Origin: Gemmatimonadota bacterium
Lineage (GTDB): Bacteria > Gemmatimonadota > Gemmatimonadetes > Longimicrobiales > Gaopeijiaceae
Direction of reading: 5' to 3'
NCBI GenBank assembly: GCA_002731735.1
Contig: PCCM01000002.1
Location: forward strand, 2,199-10,938
Length of the DNA stretch: 8,740 nucleotides
The notes under the pieces: generated by a model
What the model saw: only the letters and a program-made list of their open reading frames with translations
What the model was told of the DNA's origin: nothing
Databases searched by the model: none
Shown: positions 1 to 7,054 of the stretch, in pieces
Layout of the letters: every line of letters starts with the position of its first letter
Numbering within the stretch: position 1 is the first letter of the stretch
Program-made: the position numbers and the translations under genes

Positions 1-1019
1 GGATATCCCTCCGAGGCGAGCACCGTCGTGAGTGCGGCCCCCGCACTCCACTGCAGGCTCGTGCCGCCGAGCCGGCCCCCGCGAGCGACCTCCAGCATGG
101 GGTCTAGAAGGGATGACTCCAGCAACGGAAGCACCACTTGAGCTTCGGGATCTCCGAAGCGGCAATTGAACTCGAAGATTCGAGGTCCACTCTCGGTGAG
201 CATGATCCCTGCATACAGGACGCCACTGAATTCGCAATTGTCGTCGCGCAGCGCGGCCAGCGTCGGATGGATGATCTTGTCATGGATTTGTACGAGAAGT
301 GCCTCAGAGGAGAGTGAGACAGGTGCGTATGCTCCCATACCTCCGGTGTTCGGCCCAGCATCCCCCTCACCCACGCGTTTATAGTCCTGGGAGGGGAGCA
401 TCAGCACGCCATCGCGGCCGTCCGAAAGGGCGAATACCGATATTTCCTCTCCCTGCATGAACTCCTGGATAACGACCTCTCTGCCTGCCTCCCCGAACGC
501 CCGGTCCTCCATGATCTGCTCAAGTGCTAGGAGTGCCTCCTCGACCGTCTCGCACACGATCACACCCTTTCCGGCGGCCAATCCGGAAGCCTTCACGACG
601 ATGGGCGCCCCGTGTTCCTGCACGTAGGCGGAGGCTTCGCCGTGGTCGACGAACGATGCGGAGGTCGCCGCGGGGACGCTGGCCCGTCGCATCAATTCCT
701 CCGCATAACTCTTGCTGGATTCGATTGATGCGGCCGCTTTCGTCGGTCCGAACGCGGGGACGCCGCTACGGTAGAGGCGATCCACCAGACCGGCTGCGAG
801 TGGGGCCTCCGGTCCCACTACCACCAGGTCCATGTCTTGCGCGTTTGCCCAGCCGGCAAGTGCCACGACATCCCCGGGCGCGATGGCCACCGGCTCGATT
901 TCCGAGTCCATCCCGCCGTTCGGTTGCGTAACAAACAGCTTGGCTTCGGGCGCATCTTTCTGGAGCTTCCAAGCCAGTGTGTGCTCTCGGCCACCGTTTC
1001 CGACAATGAGGATTCGCAT
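1..1019 (-). CDS. purD: Phosphoribosylamine-glycine ligase (GAR synthetase), C-terminus cut by the window edge
   Basis: PurD joins glycine to 5-phosphoribosylamine using ATP, the second step of purine synthesis, in the cytosol. The 339 visible residues start MRILIVGNGGREH, the family N-terminus with its glycine-rich loop, which fixes the start. The ATP-grasp part follows: VVKASGLAAGKG at about 141-152, GPNTGGMGAY at 222-231, and the metal-ligand segment FEFNCRFGDPEAQ at 282-294 (E283 and N285 as expected Mg ligands). The frame is open to the edge, ending in the family-typical LASEGYP; roughly the last 85-90 residues are missing. There is no clear Shine-Dalgarno upstream. A terminator for the preceding gene ends about 26 nt before the start, so purD needs its own very close promoter, read-through, or both. 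Identity is secure from the motifs. Confidence 0.97.
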   Translation of the reverse strand, partial: MRILIVGNGGREHTLAWKLQKDAPEAKLFVTQPNGGMDSEIEPVAIAPGDVVALAGWANAQDMDLVVVGPEAPLAAGLVDRLYRSGVPAFGPTKAAASIESSKSYAEELMRRASVPAATSASFVDHGEASAYVQEHGAPIVVKASGLAAGKGVIVCETVEEALLALEQIMEDRAFGEAGREVVIQEFMQGEEISVFALSDGRDGVLMLPSQDYKRVGEGDAGPNTGGMGAYAPVSLSSEALLVQIHDKIIHPTLAALRDDNCEFSGVLYAGIMLTESGPRIFEFNCRFGDPEAQVVLPLLESSLLDPMLEVARGGRLGGTSLQWSAGAALTTVLASEGY

Positions 1020-1026
1020 GGCCCAC

Positions 1027-1032
1027 AGTCTA
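1027..1032 (-). promoter_or_regulatory. Candidate -10 box for purD (possible leaderless start)
   Basis: On the minus strand TAGACT lies 7 nt before the purD ATG, which would place transcription start at or next to the start codon. The -35 region is weak (TTCTCT, 17 nt upstream, in the U-tract of the preceding terminator). It is proposed because the gap between that terminator and purD leaves almost no room for another promoter, and because purD lacks a visible Shine-Dalgarno. This is inference from spacing only. Confidence 0.2.
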
Positions 1033-1045
1033 CGGCCCCGAGCTC

Positions 1046-1084
1046 GAAAAGAGAACGGGCGACCAGGTCATTGGTCGCCCGTTC
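1046..1084 (-). terminator. Intrinsic terminator after the M48 peptidase gene
   Basis: A perfect 13-bp inverted repeat (arms 1053-1065 and 1072-1084; minus-strand arm GAACGGGCGACCA) flanks a 6-nt loop. On the minus strand it is followed at once by TCTTTTC, a short U-tract. It sits 29 nt after the M48 stop and ends about 26 nt before the purD start. No U-tract follows on the plus strand, so it works for leftward transcription. It either insulates purD from upstream genes or acts as an attenuator. Confidence 0.85.
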
Positions 1085-1113
1085 GTTGAGGCCCGCGAGA
1101 TTTCTCTGAAGAG

Positions 1114-2139
1114 CTACCGCTTGACACTTCCCATGAGGTCGTCGGCCATGCGCTTGGCTGCGCCCGTGACCTGTCCAAAGAGATCCTTTGCGCCGTCTGC
1201 GTAGGCTTTGGCGGCGTCCGACAGGTCCGCGTTGTACGACGGGTCCGGGTCTCCTTTGTGCACGTATTCACCACGGAGGATCCGGTCGTATTCGCCCTCC
1301 TCGATCCATGAGCGAATTTCAGCCAAGCGAAGCACGTAGAACGGATGGCTCTGGCCCATCAGGTTGAGGACCTTGAACACCTGGTCCGCGACATCGCCCG
1401 TCTCTCGGTACTCTTCCGCCTGAATGATGAATTCGTCCAAGTTCATCTCGGCGTCGTCCCCACCACCGGCCATCTTCAGCATCGTGGACATGACCCCTTG
1501 GGGGTTCTGCACGGCCAATAGCCCCGCCCGGTCGCTCGACAACTCGCTCTTCCTCCCCCACTCGAGAAGTCCCACGAGCACGGCTCGAGCGGCGAGCCCC
1601 ACGATCGGAAATCCCATGCCGGCGAGTTGAATCAGAAGTTCCGTCATCGTCCGGTAGAGGACGTGGTCACTCATGATGTGGCCGAGTTCATGACCGATGA
1701 CGTAGGAGAGTTGATCGTCGTCCAGAAGGTTCACGGTGCCCGAGTTCAGGATGATGAACGGCTCGGCCATCCCGTAGGCCCCGGCGTTGACCATGGGCGT
1801 CTGGGAAACGAAAAGCGGGTAATCTTTCGGCGCGTCGAGTGTCTTGAGAACGTCTTGGTAAATGCGCGAAACACGGGGGAACTGCCGCTCTGAGACCCGA
1901 ACGGAATTCGCGAGGAAGGCCAGGCGAATCGGCTTCTCGCCGAAGAACCCGAAGAGCGCCCGCAGCACGTCGTCGAAGACCGGAATCTTTCTGAGCGCCG
2001 CCAATGCGGCCCGGTCCGCCGGGTGCTCCCAAGCGCGGGGGGCGATGTCCGTCAGGATGCGCGTGGCCCTCGCGTCCTGCCCGTCTTCGCCGTTCCCGTT
2101 GTCCTGGTTGTTCCCGTTTTCTTGGTCGTTCTCAGTCAT
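1114..2139 (-). CDS. M48-family zinc metallopeptidase with Asn/Gly/Asp-rich N-terminal tail
   Basis: This 341-residue protein is a putative zinc endopeptidase. The signature is HELGH at 150-154 (two His zinc ligands and catalytic Glu151). E199 in SELSSDRAG is the likely third ligand, with D203 one turn on, as in M48. A hydrophobic stretch at about 168-193 between these motifs may be a membrane-associated helix; there is no N-terminal signal peptide. Residues 2-22 are polar low-complexity with two near-identical hexapeptides (DQENGN, NQDNGN). The C-terminal 40 residues look amphipathic and Ala/Asp/Lys-rich. AAGGAG lies 10 nt before the start; an out-of-frame ATG abuts it but stops after five codons. 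The gene follows the trans-sulfuration gene with a 110-nt gap and ends at a terminator, so the two may share a transcript. Substrate and cellular role cannot be read from sequence. Confidence 0.9.
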   Translation of the reverse strand: MTENDQENGNNQDNGNGEDGQDARATRILTDIAPRAWEHPADRAALAALRKIPVFDDVLRALFGFFGEKPIRLAFLANSVRVSERQFPRVSRIYQDVLKTLDAPKDYPLFVSQTPMVNAGAYGMAEPFIILNSGTVNLLDDDQLSYVIGHELGHIMSDHVLYRTMTELLIQLAGMGFPIVGLAARAVLVGLLEWGRKSELSSDRAGLLAVQNPQGVMSTMLKMAGGGDDAEMNLDEFIIQAEEYRETGDVADQVFKVLNLMGQSHPFYVLRLAEIRSWIEEGEYDRILRGEYVHKGDPDPSYNADLSDAAKAYADGAKDLFGQVTGAAKRMADDLMGSVKR

Positions 2140-2249
2140 GGCTGTCCATCTCCTTTGGTCCGCGCGAAAGGACGAGCCCTCCGCGCTATCCGGCTCTACG
2201 CTCCCCTCGTCGGGGAAATTTCAGGACGTGTCGGCGGGGCGGCCCGCGC
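2140..2249. other. Gap between the trans-sulfuration gene and the M48 gene
   Basis: This 110-nt stretch has a short CCCC-TCGTC-GGGG hairpin (2203-2215) with no U-tract on the minus strand, and the AAGGAG ribosome site of the M48 gene. No gene or clear promoter is visible. Co-transcription of the two minus-strand genes is likely but unproven. Confidence 0.5.
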
Positions 2250-3410
2250 TCAGGGCAGCGCTTGGCCCAAGTCCTGGATTAAATCTTTCACGTCCTCGAT
2301 GCCAACCGAAAGTCTTACCAGTCCCTCCGTTATGCCCAGCGCCTCACGTACCTCCTGCGGCACCGATGCGTGGGTCTGGAGCGCTGGTACGCTGATGAGA
2401 GATTGAACGCCACCCAAGCTCTCCGCAAGCTGGAACACCCGAGTATCGGTGGCCAGGGCCCGGGCTCGTGCCGCGTCACCGAGGTCCACTGACAGCATTC
2501 CACTGTAGCCAGACATCTGTTGCGCTGCCAACTCGTGCTGGGGGTGGGATTCCAGCCCCGGGTAGACGACACGTTCGACGGCGCTGTGCCCCTCCAGGAA
2601 CCGGGCCACCGCCAGTGCGTTCTCATTGTGGTGCGGCATGCGCACGTGGAGCGTTCTGATGCCTCGCAGACAAAGCCAGGCGTCCATCGGCCCCGGGACG
2701 GCTCCCGAGGACTTCCGGACGAAGTGGATGTCCTCGGCGAGTTGGTCATCGTTGAGCACGAGCACACCGCCGATGATGTCGGAGTGGCCGTTCAGGTATT
2801 TCGTGGAGGAGTGCATACTCACGTCCGCGCCGAGGGCCAGCGGCTGTTGGTTGAACGGGGACGCAAAAGTGCTGTCCACCATCAGGAGGGCGTCGCCCTC
2901 GTGGGCGATGTCGGCCGCTGCACGGATGTCGCAGATCCTGATCAAAGGATTCGTGGGCGTCTCGACGTGGACCAGCCGGGTGTTGGGGCACATCGCGTTC
3001 CGGATCTGGTCCGGGTCCCTCGTGTCCACGAAGGAGAATTCCAGTCCGAGCTTCGCCAGGACGCCCGTGTACATACGAATCACACCCCCGTACGTATTCT
3101 CCTCGCACACGATGTGGTCGCCGGCGGAGAGGCACTTGACCACAGCTTCGATAGCCGACAGCCCGCTGGCGAATGCGATTCCGTGGGCGCCGCCTTCGAG
3201 CGCGGCCATCTTTTGTTCGAGCCCCACCGTCGTCGGATTCTTTACGCGTGCGTAGTCGTACCCTTGTTTCGGCTCGGCGACGTCCGGCTGGACGTATGTG
3301 GAGGTCTGGAAGATGGGGGGAATGATCGCGCCGGTGGTGGGTTCGGGGTCTTGGCCGGCGTGGACGGCTAGGGTGCCGAAGCGGGGGGTGTCCGGTGATG
3401 GATTCTTCAT
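2250..3410 (-). CDS. PLP-dependent trans-sulfuration enzyme, cystathionine gamma-synthase / gamma-lyase family
   Basis: The 386-residue protein is a full-length Cys/Met-metabolism PLP enzyme (fold type I, normally a tetramer), acting on cystathionine or O-acyl-homoserine in the Cys-Met interconversion pathways. Visible family residues are Y53 and R55 in YDYARVKNPT (phosphate contact from the partner subunit), Y107 in ENTYGG (ring stacking), D179 in VDSTFASP (pyridine nitrogen), K204 in MHSSTKYLNGHSD (Schiff-base lysine) and R366 in LVRLSVGIED (substrate carboxylate). D52 matches the active-site Asp of E. coli MetB, but the Glu expected in SLGGxESL is Gln336, so synthase versus lyase cannot be settled. 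The tail (THASVP...LSVGIED) reads more like gamma-lyases. GAGGAG lies 4 nt before the ATG and fixes the start. The gene is divergent from glmM and upstream of the M48 peptidase gene. Confidence 0.93.
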   Translation of the reverse strand: MKNPSPDTPRFGTLAVHAGQDPEPTTGAIIPPIFQTSTYVQPDVAEPKQGYDYARVKNPTTVGLEQKMAALEGGAHGIAFASGLSAIEAVVKCLSAGDHIVCEENTYGGVIRMYTGVLAKLGLEFSFVDTRDPDQIRNAMCPNTRLVHVETPTNPLIRICDIRAAADIAHEGDALLMVDSTFASPFNQQPLALGADVSMHSSTKYLNGHSDIIGGVLVLNDDQLAEDIHFVRKSSGAVPGPMDAWLCLRGIRTLHVRMPHHNENALAVARFLEGHSAVERVVYPGLESHPQHELAAQQMSGYSGMLSVDLGDAARARALATDTRVFQLAESLGGVQSLISVPALQTHASVPQEVREALGITEGLVRLSVGIEDVKDLIQDLGQALP

Positions 3411-3505
3411 TCAACTCCTCGTATTCCGTCCATTCGAGTACTATTGTCGTGGGCGCCTTGTTCGACGTCCGGAAGACGCATCACAACGAGCGGGTGTGCA
3501 GGCGG

Positions 3506-3551
3506 GGCGGGAGGCGGCGATCGCCTGGAATATACGCGGGACTCTCCCGCC
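3506..3551. repeat. Nested inverted repeats in the divergent promoter region
   Basis: GGCGGGAG (3506-3513) is the exact reverse complement of CTCCCGCC (3544-3551), spaced by 30 nt. Inside lies the palindrome GGCGATCGCC. A second hairpin, GCGGGA-CTC-TCCCGC (3536-3550), competes for the right arm. Two mutually exclusive pairings can belong to an RNA leader or an operator; no U-tract follows on either strand, so this is not a standard terminator. Confidence 0.4.
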
Positions 3552-3601
3552 TGTGCCACCCGTGGGCATGAGCCCGACTTCCGAGACGCCTCACAAAGTC
3601 G

Positions 3602-3631
3602 TTGACGGTTCTCCGGGACCCTGAGTAGTGT
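3602..3631 (+). promoter_or_regulatory. Candidate sigma-70-type promoter for the glmM-glmS unit
   Basis: TTGACG (3602-3607) and TAGTGT (3626-3631) are separated by 18 nt, an acceptable -35/-10 pair. Transcription would start near 3638, giving a leader of about 69 nt to the ATG at 3707. It is the best rightward match in this gap, judged by eye only. Confidence 0.35.
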
Positions 3632-3706
3632 TCGTGGGGCCGCTCGAGCCGGGTGGCCCATGACCCGATACGGACCTCGACATGGCCTCGACAGGCTCCT
3701 GAAGAA

Positions 3707-5110
3707 ATGCCTCTAGTAATTCCAGAAGGGCTCGTGGTGAGTGTGTCGGGCTTTCGGGGGAGGGTCGGAGACCCGCTGACCCCCGAATTGGTGTGCTTGC
3801 TGGCGACCGCCTTCGGAGCCTTCGTAAAACGCTCGAGAGATCCTTCGAATGACCTGCCCGTCGACATCCTGCTCGGACGAGACACCCGAACGTCGGGACC
3901 TGTGCTCTCACGAGCGGTGTCGGCGGGTCTAGTATCGGTCGGTTGCAACGTGGTGAATCTCGGCATCGTCTCGACCCCAACCCTTATGCTCGCCGTCGAA
4001 AACTCGGACGCCCTCGGCGGCATCGCCGTCACTGCCAGCCACAATCCCGCCGAATGGAACGCGCTCAAGCTGGCAGCCCCGGAGGGCACATTCCTCGATG
4101 CCGAGACGATGTCGAAGTTCCTGGAATTCGCTCTAAGTGAGGATCCCCCCCGTACTCCATCGGACGAACTGGGTGGCGTGACCACCGACGATGGAGCCTC
4201 CGCCCGTCATCTCGAAGCTGTCCTCGAGCTGCCACAGTTGAACCTTCCGGCGTTGAGGGCCCGGGCGTTCAAGGTCGCCCTCGACTGCGTGCGTGGTGCA
4301 GGGGCCACGATCATGCCCCAGCTCCTCGAAGCGCTCGGATGTGAGGTCGTGGGGATCAACATGGAAATGGACGGACTTTTTCCGCGTGACCCTGAACCGA
4401 CGGCCGAAAACCTCACCGAGCTCGCCGACTTCGTGCGCCGCGAGGGGGCGGACATCGGGCTGGCAGTCGATCCAGATGTGGACCGGTTGTCGCTCGTCAA
4501 CGAAAACGGCGCTCCCATCGGAGAGGATCTGACGCTCGCGCTCGCCTCGGCGGTGGTGCTTCGGCGGACCCCTGGGATTGTCGTGACAAACCTTTCAACC
4601 AGTGCCATCGTCGAAGATGTAGCGCGTGCTCATGCAGGCGAGCTCGTCCGATCACCGGTTGGGGAGATCAACGTTGCGCGCCGTATGCAACTGGAGGGTG
4701 CGGTTGTGGGGGGAGAGGGAAACGGCGGTGTGATCCTCCCGAATCTCCACCACACGAGGGATGCTCCGGTCGCGGCGGCACTCGTTTTGCAACACCTGGT
4801 GGACGAGGAAACGAGCCTCTCGGCGGCAGTGGATAAGTGGCCGGCGTACACGATCGTAAAAAAGAAAATCAGCTTTCCGAGGGAAGCCCTTTCGGAGGGG
4901 TACGCGGAGTTGGAGCGACAGCTCGAGAGCGACGGTGTCGACTCGGCCGACGGTGCTCGGTTTTGTTGGGAAGCGCGACGGACTTGGCTGCACGTCCGGC
5001 CCTCAGGTACGGAGCCAGTGGTGCGTTTGATTGCGGAGGCGCCCGAACGGAGCGAGGCGGAAGAGCTGATCGAGCGGTCCGAGGAAATCTTAGCAATGGT
5101 TGTGCAGTAG
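3707..5110 (+). CDS. glmM: Phosphoglucosamine mutase (phosphohexomutase family), GlmM role
   Basis: This alpha-D-phosphohexomutase most likely converts glucosamine-6-P to glucosamine-1-P for UDP-GlcNAc synthesis, because glmS follows directly. Length from this start is 467 residues. Domain marks: VSVSGFRGRVG near residue 11-21; phosphoserine loop TASHNP with S111; metal loop DPDVDR with D255, D257 and D259; sugar-binding loop GEGNGG at 336-341; C-terminal phosphate site RPSGTEP at 431-437. Typical bacterial GlmM has GEQSGH in the sugar loop; GEGNGG resembles archaeal-type or phosphomannomutase-like members, so the substrate call rests on gene context. Start choice is uncertain. The frame is open back to a GTG at 3653 (18 extra unconserved residues). 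A GTG at 3737 has AGAAGGG 6 nt before it and would begin just at the conserved SVSGFRG. The ATG at 3707 has only weak GAAGAA next to it. Confidence 0.9.
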   Translation: MPLVIPEGLVVSVSGFRGRVGDPLTPELVCLLATAFGAFVKRSRDPSNDLPVDILLGRDTRTSGPVLSRAVSAGLVSVGCNVVNLGIVSTPTLMLAVENSDALGGIAVTASHNPAEWNALKLAAPEGTFLDAETMSKFLEFALSEDPPRTPSDELGGVTTDDGASARHLEAVLELPQLNLPALRARAFKVALDCVRGAGATIMPQLLEALGCEVVGINMEMDGLFPRDPEPTAENLTELADFVRREGADIGLAVDPDVDRLSLVNENGAPIGEDLTLALASAVVLRRTPGIVVTNLSTSAIVEDVARAHAGELVRSPVGEINVARRMQLEGAVVGGEGNGGVILPNLHHTRDAPVAAALVLQHLVDEETSLSAAVDKWPAYTIVKKKISFPREALSEGYAELERQLESDGVDSADGARFCWEARRTWLHVRPSGTEPVVRLIAEAPERSEAEELIERSEEILAMVVQ

Positions 5111-5122
5111 GTAATTGCAAGA

Positions 5123-5135
5123 CACATATAATGTG
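5123..5135 (+). promoter_or_regulatory. TATAAT box inside a short inverted repeat, glmM-glmS gap
   Basis: The 75-nt AT-rich gap before glmS has a perfect TATAAT at 5127-5132, inside the inverted repeat CACAT-ATA-ATGTG (5123-5135). The position of a -35 box is poor (a TTGTGC lies 21 nt upstream), so this is a candidate internal promoter or operator for glmS rather than a clear one. If used, transcription would begin about 45 nt before the glmS start. Confidence 0.35.
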
Positions 5136-5185
5136 ATTCAGAATCTCAGAACGAGAATTAAGAGCGAGAACAAGAGGACTGCTAC

Positions 5186-7024
5186 ATGTGTGGAATCGTC
5201 GGATACGTAGGAGCCAAAGAGGCGGGCCCGATCCTCATCGAGGGTCTGCGGCGCCTCGAGTATCGAGGATACGATTCGGCTGGCTTGGCCGTGATCAGTC
5301 CCGAGGGGCGCCTAGGTACGGTGAAGGAAGCGGGTAAGATCGCCCAGTTGGAGGGTATCCTCGATGAGGGTATGCCGCCGGGTACCTGCGGGATCGCCCA
5401 CACCCGCTGGGCGACTCACGGAGCCCCGAACCGACTGAACGCTCATCCACACTGGAGCCAGGGGAGAGACATCGCGCTGGTTCACAACGGTATTATCGAG
5501 AACGCCGAAGTCATTCGGTCCAAGCTCTCTGATCTCGGATACATCTTCGAGACCCAGACCGATACGGAGGCCGTCGTCCATTTGATCGACGAGGCCTTCC
5601 AGGAGAATTCCACCCTGGAGGATGCCGTTCTCACAGCACTCCGACAGGTCGAGGGTGCGTACGGACTCGCGGTCGTGAGCAGCCGCGATCCGGGCAAGAT
5701 CGTGGTTGCCCGAAAGGGGAGCCCGCTCCTCATCGGGATCGGCAAGAATGGTGAGAATTTGGTGGGCTCGGACGCATCCGCGGTGATTCAGCACACGAAA
5801 GAGGTCGTATACCTCGATGATGGCGATTGCGCTGTCCTGACGGCTGAGGGCTACCGCGTCTTCCACATCGAAGAGGGCAACGTACAGCGCTCCGTCCATC
5901 AAATCGAATGGGATCTCGAGGCCGCTGAGAAAGGTGGCTACGAACATTTCATGCTGAAGGAGATCTGCGAACAGCCCGAGAGCATACGCAACGTCATGCG
6001 TGGACGGTTGTTGGAGGAGACTGGCGATGTACGTTTGGGTGGGATCACGCTTTCGGACGAAGAGTTGGCGGGGATCCGCCGGATCGTGATCACGGCGTGT
6101 GGGACGAGTTGGCATGCGGCCCTCATCGGCGAATACATGCTCGAAGAGCTCACGGGTATACCCGTTGAGGTCGAATACGCGTCCGAGTTCCGTTATCGGA
6201 GTCCGGTCCTCGAAGACGGGACGCTCGTCCTGGCGATCAGCCAGTCCGGTGAGACGGCCGACACGCTCGCGGCACTCGAGGAGGCTCGCGCACGAGGCGC
6301 GTCGACCATGGGGATCGTCAACACCGTTGGGTCGTCAATCGCCAGAAAGACGGACTTCGGCATCTACCTGCATGCGGGTCCCGAGATCGGGGTTGCCTCG
6401 ACCAAAGCTTTTACGAGCCAGATTGTGGCCTTGGCTCTGTTTACCCTCTACCTGGGACGCCGCAGGCACCTTTCGATTCTTCAGGGAAGGGAGCTGGTGG
6501 CGGCGTTGCGGGCGCTACCGGATCAGGTAGCGCAGACGTTGGCGTTGGGGCCCCTTACGAAGGAACTCGCGGTGGTGTATGGAGATGCTCAGAACTTCCT
6601 TTACTTGGGGCGTGGATACCAGTTTCCGGTGGCGCTCGAGGGGGCGCTCAAACTTAAGGAAGTGAGTTACATCCACGCCGAGGGATACCCGGCGGCCGAG
6701 ATGAAACACGGCCCTATCGCCCTCATCGACGACGACATGCCTGTGGTCGCGCTCGCTCCCCGCGACTCCGTCTACGCAAAAGTCGTTTCCAACATCGAGG
6801 AAGTGAAAGCGCGGAGCGGCCGCATCCTGGCCGTGGTGAGCGGGGACGCGCCTGAGTTGATTGGCAAGGTGGATCACCTCATTGAGGTGCCTCATACCGT
6901 TCCGGCTCTGTTGCCGGTGCTCACTTCGATTCCGTTGCAACTGTTGGCCTACCACGCGGCCATCCACAGGAATCGGGACGTGGACCAGCCACGCAACCTG
7001 GCCAAGTCGGTCACTGTGGAGTAG
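5186..7024 (+). CDS. glmS: Glutamine-fructose-6-phosphate aminotransferase (isomerizing)
   Basis: GlmS makes glucosamine-6-P from fructose-6-P and glutamine, the committed step toward UDP-GlcNAc for peptidoglycan and LPS. The 612 residues match the family length. The N-terminal class II glutaminase domain starts MCGIVGYVG with nucleophile Cys2, and has HTRWATHG (72-79), VHNG (N101, G102) and QTDTEA (D126). The first SIS domain has CGTSWHA (305-311) and SQSGETADT (352-360). The second has LKEVSYIHAEGYPAAEMKHGP (490-510), with E492 and H508 as the expected isomerase residues. The tail LAKSVTVE carries the conserved lysine K607. AAGAGGA sits 7 nt before the ATG. No glmS ribozyme is present. The 3' end is the region used by Tn7-type transposons as an attachment site, and it is echoed twice downstream in this window. 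Confidence 0.99.
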   Translation: MCGIVGYVGAKEAGPILIEGLRRLEYRGYDSAGLAVISPEGRLGTVKEAGKIAQLEGILDEGMPPGTCGIAHTRWATHGAPNRLNAHPHWSQGRDIALVHNGIIENAEVIRSKLSDLGYIFETQTDTEAVVHLIDEAFQENSTLEDAVLTALRQVEGAYGLAVVSSRDPGKIVVARKGSPLLIGIGKNGENLVGSDASAVIQHTKEVVYLDDGDCAVLTAEGYRVFHIEEGNVQRSVHQIEWDLEAAEKGGYEHFMLKEICEQPESIRNVMRGRLLEETGDVRLGGITLSDEELAGIRRIVITACGTSWHAALIGEYMLEELTGIPVEVEYASEFRYRSPVLEDGTLVLAISQSGETADTLAALEEARARGASTMGIVNTVGSSIARKTDFGIYLHAGPEIGVASTKAFTSQIVALALFTLYLGRRRHLSILQGRELVAALRALPDQVAQTLALGPLTKELAVVYGDAQNFLYLGRGYQFPVALEGALKLKEVSYIHAEGYPAAEMKHGPIALIDDDMPVVALAPRDSVYAKVVSNIEEVKARSGRILAVVSGDAPELIGKVDHLIEVPHTVPALLPVLTSIPLQLLAYHAAIHRNRDVDQPRNLAKSVTVE

Positions 7025-7031
7025 TTCACAA
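7013..7031 (+). repeat. glmS-end repeat, copy 1 (native glmS stop)
   Basis: ACTGTGGAGTAGTTCACAA spans the last codons and stop of glmS (Thr-Val-Glu-TAG). It recurs at 7208-7226 with one mismatch (18 of 19 identical). The two copies flank 176 nt that contain the 42-codon ORF, the arrangement expected of an inserted cassette with duplicated ends. Confidence 0.8.
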
Positions 7032-7054
7032 GAGTAAATTAAAGAGAGGCAATT

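Larger units (their letters stand above)
3411..3706. other. Divergent intergenic region between the trans-sulfuration gene and glmM
   Basis: These 296 nt separate two outward-facing genes and must hold both promoters. No conserved protein or RNA gene is recognisable. They contain an 8-bp inverted repeat (3506-3551), a 10-nt palindrome GGCGATCGCC (3516-3525), a small hairpin GGGC-ATGA-GCCC (3564-3575) and a candidate glmM promoter (3602-3631). No convincing promoter was found for the leftward gene, and no SAM-type riboswitch sequence could be matched by eye. Confidence 0.6.

Noticed and set aside
524..931. Arg/Pro-rich plus-strand frame antisense to purD
   Set aside because: Low-complexity basic translation typical of an antisense frame in GC-rich DNA, while purD is clear on the minus strand.
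2203..2215. Terminator between the trans-sulfuration and M48 genes
   Set aside because: Only a 4-bp GC stem with a 5-nt loop and no U-tract on the minus strand.
2520..3371. Long plus-strand frame (283 codons) antisense to the trans-sulfuration gene
   Set aside because: A shadow frame caused by GC-rich third positions; the opposite strand encodes a full-length enzyme with all catalytic residues.
3653..3706. 18-residue N-terminal extension of glmM from GTG 3653
   Set aside because: The extra residues are not family-like and there is no ribosome site; the ATG at 3707 or the GTG at 3737 fits the conserved start better.
3481..4185. Long minus-strand frame (234 codons) antisense to glmM
   Set aside because: It mirrors the codon bias of glmM on the opposite strand, has Ser/Arg-rich composition and no recognisable domain.
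5111..5185. glmS ribozyme/riboswitch
   Set aside because: The gap is only 75 nt, too short for the known glmS ribozyme, and no matching core was seen.
5312..6115. 267-codon minus-strand frame inside glmS
   Set aside because: It lies wholly within glmS, whose domains are intact; no domain or ribosome site supports it.
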